Shown here piece by piece: positions 16,600-23,544 of a stretch of DNA of 64,000 nt (the first letter of the stretch is position 1; each line of letters opens with the position of its first letter). Source of the stretch: Verrucomicrobiales bacterium. Lineage in GTDB: Bacteria; Verrucomicrobiota; Verrucomicrobiia; Limisphaerales; J093. The position numbers were made by a program, and so were the translations under genes. The notes below the pieces were generated by a model. It did no database searches and was not told where the DNA came from. It saw only the letters and a program-made list of their open reading frames with translations. The stretch is from positions 186,001-250,000 of the forward strand of contig JACKPV010000029.1 of NCBI GenBank assembly GCA_024233305.1. Direction: 5' to 3'.

Positions 16600-18462
16600 A
16601 TGCATCGCGCTCTTGCTCGTCCGCTGCTCCTGCTCGCTGCCGTCGGCGTCGGGTTGCCGGTTGCGTCCGGTTCGCTCCGCGACCAGGTGGCCGCCGGTCG
16701 CGTCGCCGTTTACCACCCCGACCACCAGTTGTTGCCCGCGGCCGTGCGATTGGTCCGGGAATGGGACGGCGATCTGTGCCGCAGCCGCCTGGTGAACGAA
16801 GGGCAACACCCGGTGCTCGTGGGGGACATTGTGCTGGCCGAGTTTGCCCACCAGCTGCCCTCCGAAACCCCGGTCTACGGCGAGGGATTCACCATGCTCA
16901 GCCAGACCGGCGGCACACTGGGCGTCCCCGTGGACGAGGGCTTTTACACGGACCGCCAGCATTATCGCATTCCGGAACCGGGCGGGCGACGCACGGTTTA
17001 CGGCGTGATGACGCTGCGCCCGGCGCCCGGCCGGGCAGCCCTGATCGGCTTCACGTCGGCGCGGCGGTTCGTGGGCCGGGTGTCGTTCGATGCCGACACG
17101 CTGACGGTTTCGGTCGATGGCGAAGGGCTGCCGCTCGAGCCCGGGGCATCCTGGGAACTCGAGCCCTTCCTGGTGCGCGAAAGTGCGGACCGGGAGGGTT
17201 TGCTGGCGGAACTGGCGGACAAGCTGGTGGAAAGCCATCCACCGATCTTTCGCCGACCGGTGGCGACCGGGTGGTGCTCCTGGTATTGCTTCGGGCCGGG
17301 GGTTACCGCGGAACAGATCCAGGGCAACCTGGAATGGGCGCGAACCGGGTTCCCCGGCCTGCGCTACATCCAGATCGACGACGGTTATCAACCCTGGATG
17401 GGGGACTGGCTCGAGACCGGCGAATCGTTCGGCGGCGACATCCGCGCCGTCCTGGGCGAGATCAAGTCGCGCGGTTTCGAGCCGGCCATCTGGGTGGCCC
17501 CCTTCGTTGCGAGCCCGCAATCGCGCCTGTTTCAGACCCATCCCGAGTGGTTTCTTCAAGGACCGGATGGGGCTCCGCTGCGGTCGGACAAGGTGGGTTT
17601 CGGTGGCTGGCGGCTCGGTCCCTGGTACGTGCTCGATGGCACGCATCCCGGGGCGCAGGGATGGCTCGAGGAGCTGTTCCGCACGCTGCGCGAGGAATGG
17701 GGCTGCACCTACTTCAAACTTGATGCGAACTACTGGGGCACGCTGCACGGTGGGCGACATCATGATCCCCGGGCGACGCGCATCGAGGCTTACCGGCGTG
17801 GCATGGAAGCAATCCGGCGCGGTGCGGGGGATGCGTTCATCCTCGGCTGCAACCACCCGCTCTGGCCCTCGCTCGGCCTGATTCATGGGTCGCGTTCCTC
17901 GATGGATGTAAGTCGCGACTGGCATCATTTCGCCAAGACGGGTCGCGAGAACCTGTTGCGCGGCTGGCAGAACGGCCGGCTGTGGTGGAACGATCCCGAT
18001 GCGCTCTGCCTCAACGGCCGGGTGTTGACCCGCGCCGAGGACGGGCAGGAGGGAATCCGGTCGATCGGCCGGGCCAGCCCGGATGAGTTTCTCTTCCATG
18101 CCACCCTGGTGTATGCCACCGGCGGCATGTTGCTGGCGGGGGACGACCTGCGGACCTACGGCGACCTGGAGAAAATCCGGCTCGGGGTGCTGCACCCGCC
18201 GACCGGCGAAGCGATGCGGTTTGGGGCCGACGATTTCCGCGTGGGGCGCCTGCGGTTGCCGGATGGCGAGCGGATCGCCCTGCTCAACTGGGAGGAGACA
18301 GCCCGCGAATTCACCGTCGAACTGCCCGGCCCGGTCCGGATAACCGAACTGTGGTCAGGAGAGGATTTGGGCCGGCACACCGGGGACTTCCGCCGTGTTG
18401 TGGCGGGCCATTCGGGACAACTCCTGCGGCTCGAACCCGTGGCGGCGGCGGACGCGCGCTGA
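16600..18462 (+). CDS. secreted alpha-galactosidase-like glycoside hydrolase (GH36 / melibiase clan)
   Basis: 620 residues with a signal peptide (LLLLAAVGVGLPVASG). The N-terminal beta-sandwich (about 30-220) precedes a TIM barrel that starts at GWCSWYCFGPGVTAEQI near residue 225. RYIQIDDGYQPWMGDW, EPAIWVAPFVAS, and the nucleophile segment TYFKLDANYWG (near 375) fit clan GH-D. SMDVSRDW near 435 is in the acid/base region. A C-terminal beta domain ends the protein. It likely releases alpha-linked galactose or a related sugar from extracellular glycans. Its TGA stop lies inside the CTGAG target of a MITE-like repeat that begins at the next base. Confidence 0.87.
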   Translation: MHRALARPLLLLAAVGVGLPVASGSLRDQVAAGRVAVYHPDHQLLPAAVRLVREWDGDLCRSRLVNEGQHPVLVGDIVLAEFAHQLPSETPVYGEGFTMLSQTGGTLGVPVDEGFYTDRQHYRIPEPGGRRTVYGVMTLRPAPGRAALIGFTSARRFVGRVSFDADTLTVSVDGEGLPLEPGASWELEPFLVRESADREGLLAELADKLVESHPPIFRRPVATGWCSWYCFGPGVTAEQIQGNLEWARTGFPGLRYIQIDDGYQPWMGDWLETGESFGGDIRAVLGEIKSRGFEPAIWVAPFVASPQSRLFQTHPEWFLQGPDGAPLRSDKVGFGGWRLGPWYVLDGTHPGAQGWLEELFRTLREEWGCTYFKLDANYWGTLHGGRHHDPRATRIEAYRRGMEAIRRGAGDAFILGCNHPLWPSLGLIHGSRSSMDVSRDWHHFAKTGRENLLRGWQNGRLWWNDPDALCLNGRVLTRAEDGQEGIRSIGRASPDEFLFHATLVYATGGMLLAGDDLRTYGDLEKIRLGVLHPPTGEAMRFGADDFRVGRLRLPDGERIALLNWEETAREFTVELPGPVRITELWSGEDLGRHTGDFRRVVAGHSGQLLRLEPVAAADAR

Positions 18463-18463
18463 G

Positions 18464-18654
18464 CCGTAACGATTCAACGCGCGGTAGCCGTCGATGGGCA
18501 GCCGGCGCTGAAATCAGGGGCTCGTGCAGTCTCGATGGTTCCGACCGTCCGTCACGTTGTGGTGAGTCGACGCGCCTCGCGGCACGTGGCCGTATCCCCG
18601 GTGAATCCTGCGCCGAAGGGACCTCGGCGGCGACGAGTTGCTGGGTGGTCACGG
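18464..18654 (+). repeat. MITE-like element A, copy 1 (degenerate)
   Basis: 191 bp with CCGTAACGATTCA at the left and GGTCACGG at the right, imperfectly inverted to each other. Flanked by CTGAG (18459-18463, which contains the GH36 stop codon) and CGGAG. More diverged from the consensus than copies 3 and 4. Confidence 0.7.
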
Positions 18655-18716
18655 CGGAGATGCGCACGGGGCGTGGGCGGAACAAGTTTTCCATCGTCAC
18701 CCGCACCGGCGGCCCG

Positions 18717-18722
18717 TAGCCT
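18717..18722 (+). promoter_or_regulatory. candidate -10 box of the CPBP-thiL-tsaE-tsaB operon
   Basis: TAGCCT ends 9 nt before the ATG at 18732. No convincing -35 box. Confidence 0.35.
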
Positions 18723-18731
18723 CGTTGCTTC

Positions 18732-19448
18732 ATGCTGGACCGGCGTGCTTGGACGATCGACTCGATCATCAACTTCCTCTTCTGGGTCTTCCTGGGCCTG
18801 GCCGGGGTGGTGGTGGTCGGGGCCGTGCTGACCCGGTGGCTGACCATCGAGCCGCAGGCAACCCGGGAGTTCGTGGTCGGGTTCACCGGCATGCTGGTGT
18901 TTTACGCGGCGGTGCTCGTCGGCTTGGTCCGTTTGCTGCGGGCGAACCAGTTGACCTGGAGCGAGGCCTTCGGGCTGCGGAACCAGCCCTGGCCTACGGT
19001 GTGCCGGTGGGCGGCGGGGGCGGCGGCGGTGTTGTTCCCGGTAAATCTGGGGCTGATGTTCGTCGCGGGCCGGATCTTCCAGGCGTTGCAGGTGGCGGCC
19101 CCGCTGCAGGAGCATGTGCAGCTGTTGCAGGGCAGCCATGACCTCTGGCAACCGGTGTTGATCGGGTTTCTGGCCATGTTCCTCGCGCCGGTGATGGAGG
19201 AACTCCTGTTCCGGGGCCTGCTGTACCCCGGATTGAAGGGAGCGGGTTTTCCGCGGCTGGCATGGTGGGGCACCCCGCTGCTCTTCGGCCTGTCGCACGG
19301 CAACCTGCTTAGCCTCGTGCCGCTCACCTTCTTCGGGCTCGCCCAAATCTGGCTTTACGAGCGCACGAACACGCTCCTCGTCCCCATCGTCACGCATCTC
19401 CTGTTCAACCTGATCAACTTCCTCCTCGCCCTGACCTTCCGCGTCTGA
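18732..19448 (+). CDS. CPBP-family intramembrane metalloprotease
   Basis: 238 residues with about seven hydrophobic segments. The CPBP/Abi (Rce1-like) motifs are present: MEELLFRGLLYP near residue 155 (Glu-Glu-x3-Arg), FGLSHGN near 185, and THLLFNLINFL near 225 (His-x3-Asn). Bacterial members are membrane proteases, some linked to bacteriocin immunity or envelope stress; the substrate here is unknown. The stop is 7 nt before thiL, so it heads a four-gene operon with thiL, tsaE and tsaB. That context suggests convenience rather than shared function. Confidence 0.87.
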   Translation: MLDRRAWTIDSIINFLFWVFLGLAGVVVVGAVLTRWLTIEPQATREFVVGFTGMLVFYAAVLVGLVRLLRANQLTWSEAFGLRNQPWPTVCRWAAGAAAVLFPVNLGLMFVAGRIFQALQVAAPLQEHVQLLQGSHDLWQPVLIGFLAMFLAPVMEELLFRGLLYPGLKGAGFPRLAWWGTPLLFGLSHGNLLSLVPLTFFGLAQIWLYERTNTLLVPIVTHLLFNLINFLLALTFRV

Positions 19449-19455
19449 TCTCCCG

Positions 19456-20394
19456 ATGAACGAAGGCGAACTCATCGCCCGCCTCACGCGCGATCTGCCC
19501 ACCACCGACCACGTCATCGTCGGGCCGGGCGACGATTGCGCCGTGCTTGAGGTCGGCCTGCCCGAGGCCTGGCTGTTGTTCAAGACCGACGCCGTGGTGG
19601 CGGGGCGCCATTTCACGTCTGCCGCCGAACCGGAGCAGGTGGGGCACAAGGCCCTGGCCCGGTGCCTCAGCGACATCGCGGCGATGGCCGGCGAACCGCT
19701 CAGCGCGGTGATCACCGTGGCGCTGCCGACCTCGGTTTCCCCGGACTGGATCGAGGCGGTTTATGCCGGTCTGCGCGCGACCGCCGCACGGTTCGGCGTG
19801 GCCCTCGTGGGCGGGGAAACCACCGCGACCGACGGGCCGGCGCTGCTGTCGGTGGCCCTGCTCGGCCGCGTGCCTCGCGAACGATGCATCCGGCGCGACG
19901 GCGCCCGCCCCGGTGAGGCCATCTTCGTCACGGGCGAACTCGGTGGTTCGCTGGCCGGCAAGCACCTGGCCTTCGAGCCGCGGGTTGCCGAGGCCCGCTG
20001 GCTGGCGGCGCACTTTCGCCCGACGGCAATGATTGATCTCAGCGACGGGCTGGCGACGGACCTGCGCCACATTCTGCGGGCCAGCGACGCCGGAGCGGAG
20101 TTGCTGCAATCGGCAATTCCGATCAGCCGCGCCGCCCGGCTTCGGGCGCGGGCCGGGGAGGGACCTTCGGGTCTGGAGGCGGCGCTGACCGATGGCGAGG
20201 ACTTCGAACTCTGTTTCACGGTGGCGGGTCGGGATGCCGTGCCGCTGCATGATGCGTGGAAGCAACAGTTTCCGGAGGTGCGGCTCAGCTGCGTGGGCCG
20301 CGTGGTCGCCCCTCCGGGGTTGACCCTGCGGGACCGGCATGGCGCGCGCCCTCTGACGGCACATGGTTACGATCATTTCCCAAAGCCCGGCTGA
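19456..20394 (+). CDS. thiL: thiamine-monophosphate kinase
   Basis: 312 residues. ThiL converts thiamine monophosphate to the active diphosphate. Motifs of the PurM-like fold: VGPGDDCAVLE near residue 25, FKTDAVVAGRHF, HKALARCLSDIAAMAGEP, and LVGGETTAT. MIDLSDGLATDLRHIL lies near 190 and DGEDFELCFTV near 245. The 3' end overlaps the tsaE start by 32 nt, suggesting translational coupling. No thi genes are adjacent, although thiD is nearby at 13720-14523. Confidence 0.93.
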   Translation: MNEGELIARLTRDLPTTDHVIVGPGDDCAVLEVGLPEAWLLFKTDAVVAGRHFTSAAEPEQVGHKALARCLSDIAAMAGEPLSAVITVALPTSVSPDWIEAVYAGLRATAARFGVALVGGETTATDGPALLSVALLGRVPRERCIRRDGARPGEAIFVTGELGGSLAGKHLAFEPRVAEARWLAAHFRPTAMIDLSDGLATDLRHILRASDAGAELLQSAIPISRAARLRARAGEGPSGLEAALTDGEDFELCFTVAGRDAVPLHDAWKQQFPEVRLSCVGRVVAPPGLTLRDRHGARPLTAHGYDHFPKPG

Positions 20395-20869
20395 GACCCT
20401 CGCCCTGGGCCGCGACTGGGGGAGCGCGATGGCGGAGCGGACCGTGGTTGCCCTGAGCGGTGACCTCGGCGCCGGCAAGACGCAGTTGGTGCGCGGAATC
20501 GCGGCCGGACTGGGATGCGCGGGCCGCGTGACTTCGCCCACCTTCGCTCTGTTGCACGAATACCACGGCGGCCGCCTGCCCCTGTTCCACCTCGATCTCT
20601 ACCGGCTGGAATCGCCGGCGGAAGTCGCTGGTGCGGGGCTCGAGGATTATCTGGTGTCGCCGGCCGGCGTGACCGTCGTCGAGTGGGCCGAACGGTGGTT
20701 TGTCGACATGATCGCCGGGCCCGTGGCCGCGAACCCGACCGCCCGGACGGAAGTCGCAGGCTTCCCCGGAGCCGGGTCCGCTCCGGAAGCCGGCTGGCTG
20801 CGGCGCGTCTGGTTGGAGGTCAGCGGCGGGGAACAACGAAAGATCAGCTATGCGGATTCTCGCGCTTGA
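20363..20869 (+). CDS. tsaE: tRNA threonylcarbamoyladenosine synthesis ATPase TsaE
   Basis: 168 residues. TsaE is the ATPase of the t6A37 modification complex with TsaB and TsaD. The Walker A motif is SGDLGAGKTQLVRGI near residue 33; RVTSPTFALLHEY and PLFHLDLYRLES follow, and VVEWAERW is near 110. The region after this carries a ~25-residue insertion (NPTARTEVAGFPGAG) not usual in the family. The gene overlaps thiL upstream by 32 nt and tsaB downstream by 20 nt. Confidence 0.93.
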   Translation: MVTIISQSPAETLALGRDWGSAMAERTVVALSGDLGAGKTQLVRGIAAGLGCAGRVTSPTFALLHEYHGGRLPLFHLDLYRLESPAEVAGAGLEDYLVSPAGVTVVEWAERWFVDMIAGPVAANPTARTEVAGFPGAGSAPEAGWLRRVWLEVSGGEQRKISYADSRA

Positions 20870-21521
20870 GTTCTCGACCATGCATCGGAGTGTTGCGGTG
20901 CTGGATTCCGTCACCGGCCGGGCCGGACAGGCGGTGCAGTCGGAGGGGCGGGTCACGGAACCGTTCCGCCTGATCCGCGCGGCGCTGGATGCCGCCGGAA
21001 TCGAGCGGGAAGCGGTCGGGCGAATTGCCATCGGGCTCGGCCCCGGAAGCTACACCGGCATTCGCAACGCCATCGCCATTGCCCAGGGCTGGCAGTTCGC
21101 CGCCGGGGTCGGGACGGTCGGCTTGTCGAGCGTGGCCGCGCTTGCCGCCGGACTGCATGCGGCCGGACGCCGCGGCCGGTTCCGTCTGGTGGTCGACGCC
21201 CAACGCGGCGAGTTCCATGAAAGCAGCTGGCGGCTGGACGACCGCGGCGCAGTGGAAACGACTCCGCTGCGGATCAGTCGACCGGACGCCATCCGCGAAT
21301 CGTTGCGACCGGATGAAGTGCTGGTCGGCCCGGACGCGCAGCGCCTGGCCGTCACCGGGGAGTTGCCGGGCGGCGGCGGGGAACAGCGCTTTCCCGCCGC
21401 CGACGACCTGGCCCGGATTGCGGTTGAGGTCTCCGCGGGGGTTCCGGCCGAGGCGCTCGAACCGATCTACCTGCGCGAAGTCGCCTTCGCCAAGGCGCCG
21501 CCGTCCCGCACGCTACCCTGA
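20850..21521 (+). CDS. tsaB: tRNA threonylcarbamoyladenosine synthesis protein TsaB
   Basis: 223 residues with an ASKHA fold. Starts MRILALEFSTMHRSVAVLD and contains the family signature GLGPGSYTGIRNAIAIAQG near residue 65. VVDAQRGEFHESSW is near 115. TsaB dimerises with TsaD and is needed with TsaE for t6A at position 37 of ANN-decoding tRNAs. It overlaps the 3' end of tsaE by 20 nt. tsaD and tsaC are not in the window. Confidence 0.92.
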   Translation: MRILALEFSTMHRSVAVLDSVTGRAGQAVQSEGRVTEPFRLIRAALDAAGIEREAVGRIAIGLGPGSYTGIRNAIAIAQGWQFAAGVGTVGLSSVAALAAGLHAAGRRGRFRLVVDAQRGEFHESSWRLDDRGAVETTPLRISRPDAIRESLRPDEVLVGPDAQRLAVTGELPGGGGEQRFPAADDLARIAVEVSAGVPAEALEPIYLREVAFAKAPPSRTLP

Positions 21522-21689
21522 GCCGCCTTGCGGCCGCGGCCGGCAACCGCCGTCGTCGGGGCGAGCCTGGGTTTGCCGATGATGGGCCGGTTCGTCACCG
21601 GACCGTCGGAGGGCAAAATCGCGTTGCCCGCATGCGGCGCCCGCGGCACCATGCGGCTTCGGAACATCGCAGCATCAGGAACTGGCACC

Positions 21690-22847
21690 ATGGACAAAGC
21701 ACGACTCGGCATCATCGGACTGGGCAACATCGGCAAGTATCACGCCGGCTATCTCGAAGCGGGGAAGGTGACGCGTTGTGAACTCACCGCCGTGGCCGAC
21801 GCCTTCGCGCCGTTGGAAGCCTGGGCGGCCAAGGGCCTGAAGACCTTCAAGGATGGCGGCGAACTGATCCGCTCGGGGGCCATCGACGCCGTCATCATCG
21901 CCACGCCGCACTACCAGCACACGACCCTGGGCGTCGCCGCGTTCGAGGCGGGGGTCCACGCCATGGTCGAGAAGCCCATTTCCGTGCACAAGGCGGATGC
22001 CGAACGCCTGATCGCGGCGCATCAGCAGCGCCCGGACCTCGTGTTCGGCGCCATGTTCCAGTTGCGAACGGAACCGCGCTACATGCGGATGAAGCGGTTG
22101 ATCGACGCCGGGGAACTCGGCGACCTGGTCCGGTTGAGCTGGATCAACACCGACTGGTTCCGCACCGAGATCTACTATGCCAGCGGCGGTTGGCGGGCGA
22201 CCTGGAAGGGCGAGGGCGGCGGCGTGCTGTTGAACCAGTGCCCACACAACCTCGACATCCTGCAGTGGCTGTGCGGGATGCCCGCCCGGGTGCGGGGCTT
22301 CTGCCAGATCGGGCGCTACCACCACATCGAGGTCGAGGACAACGTCACCGCCTACCTGGAATGGGCCGGGGGCGCGACGGGCGTGTTCATCACCTCGACG
22401 GGTGAAGCGCCCGGCACGAACCGCTTCGAGATCTGTGGTACCCGGGGAAAACTGCTGCTCGAAGACAATCGCCTTACCTTCATCCGCAACGAAACCGACA
22501 TGCGCACCTTCAGCCGGGAATCCAAGGTCGGCTTTGCCCGGCCCGAGGTTTGGAAGGTCGAAATTCCCTTCGAGGATGCCCCCGCCCAGCACGCCACCCT
22601 GATGCAGAACTTCGTGGATGCCATCCTCGACGGCACACCGCTGGTGGCGCCCGGGGCGGAGGGAATGAACTCGATCGAGCTGGCGAACTCCGCGCTGTAT
22701 TCCTCGCTCACCAACCAAACGATCGACCTGCCTCTCGACGGAGCCGCCTACGAGCAGAAACTGCAACAGCTCATCGCCGACTCGAAGTTCGAGAAGCAGG
22801 TCGTCGAGGTCAAGGGGGAGGACTTTACGAAGTCTTTTGTTCGGTGA
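21690..22847 (+). CDS. Gfo/Idh/MocA-family oxidoreductase
   Basis: 385 residues from the ATG at 21690, where the Rossmann motif LGIIGLGNIGKYHAGYL begins. Longer in-frame starts add unconserved sequence. VIIATPHYQHTTLGVAAFEAG and the HAMVEKPISVHKADAE motif (Glu-Lys-Pro) define the NAD(P)-binding half. The C-terminal half has GGVLLNQCPHNLDILQWLCG, the usual substrate-binding region with a conserved His. It likely oxidises or epimerises a sugar or inositol derivative; such proteins are abundant in Verrucomicrobiota. No Tat signal is present, so it is cytoplasmic. Its 3' end overlaps the convergent thioredoxin gene by 23 bp. Confidence 0.9.
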   Translation: MDKARLGIIGLGNIGKYHAGYLEAGKVTRCELTAVADAFAPLEAWAAKGLKTFKDGGELIRSGAIDAVIIATPHYQHTTLGVAAFEAGVHAMVEKPISVHKADAERLIAAHQQRPDLVFGAMFQLRTEPRYMRMKRLIDAGELGDLVRLSWINTDWFRTEIYYASGGWRATWKGEGGGVLLNQCPHNLDILQWLCGMPARVRGFCQIGRYHHIEVEDNVTAYLEWAGGATGVFITSTGEAPGTNRFEICGTRGKLLLEDNRLTFIRNETDMRTFSRESKVGFARPEVWKVEIPFEDAPAQHATLMQNFVDAILDGTPLVAPGAEGMNSIELANSALYSSLTNQTIDLPLDGAAYEQKLQQLIADSKFEKQVVEVKGEDFTKSFVR

Positions 22848-23400
22848 GCTGGTCGAGCGCCTTGGTCAGTTTCTCCTTCAGGTCCGGGGAGGAGCCGACG
22901 TGGACTTCCTTGACGATGCCGTCCTTGCCCACGATGGCCATGGTCGGGATGCCCCGCACCTTGTAGGCCTGGGCGATGCTGCCGTCCTTGTCGAGCGCGA
23001 CCTCGATGTCGAGGCCTTCCTTTTTCAAGTAAGCGCTGATTTTCGCGGCATCCTCGCGCAGGTTCACGGCGATGTAGCGGACGCCCTTGGGTTGGTAGTC
23101 CTTGGCCACCTGCTCGAGGGTGGGCATGACGGCGCGGCAGGGACCGCACCAGGTGGCCCAGAAATCGAGCAGGACGATGTTCTTCCCCTTGAGTTCGGAG
23201 AGCTTCAACTTCCCGTCGACCTTGCCGTTGACGAGCGTCTCGAGTTCGAAGTCCGGCGCGGGCTTGCCGATGGACTCCATCTCGGGCCGGTCCGCGGCCC
23301 CGACTGAACAACCGGCAACGAACAGGGCGACGGCGCCCAGGACGGAGGCGAACATTTTCATGGTAATGGCAGAACTGAGGTTATGGATCGCTGATTTCAT
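22825..23400 (-). CDS. thioredoxin-like (TlpA/ResA-type) lipoprotein
   Basis: 191 residues from the ATG at 23400, with TATACT 9 nt upstream; an ATG at 23361 would give a shorter signal sequence. The lipobox LFVAGC (Cys31) follows a hydrophobic stretch, so it is probably anchored in the envelope. The thioredoxin fold starts at GKPAPDFELETL, has the redox motif WATWCGPC (Cys85/Cys88) and the cis-proline region VRGIPTMAIVG. TlpA/ResA proteins reduce periplasmic disulfides, for example in cytochrome c maturation. The partner is unknown. It overlaps the oxidoreductase gene tail-to-tail. Confidence 0.9.
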   Translation of the reverse strand: MKSAIHNLSSAITMKMFASVLGAVALFVAGCSVGAADRPEMESIGKPAPDFELETLVNGKVDGKLKLSELKGKNIVLLDFWATWCGPCRAVMPTLEQVAKDYQPKGVRYIAVNLREDAAKISAYLKKEGLDIEVALDKDGSIAQAYKVRGIPTMAIVGKDGIVKEVHVGSSPDLKEKLTKALDQLTEQKTS

Positions 23401-23409
23401 TCGGGACGC

Positions 23410-23439
23410 AGTATAGCAGGCCTGCCCACCGCCGTCCAA
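23410..23439 (-). promoter_or_regulatory. candidate promoter of the thioredoxin gene
   Basis: Minus strand TTGGAC (23439-23434), 18-nt spacer, TATACT (23415-23410), then 9 nt to the ATG at 23400. Confidence 0.4.
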
Positions 23440-23544
23440 TGACGCTCGCCGCCGCCCCGCCGGGCTGGGATGGCTTCCCGGGCTTCGCCGGAGGCCCAAG
23501 GACGCTCGACACCGGCTGCCGGGGGTGCGAGCCTCGACTGCACT

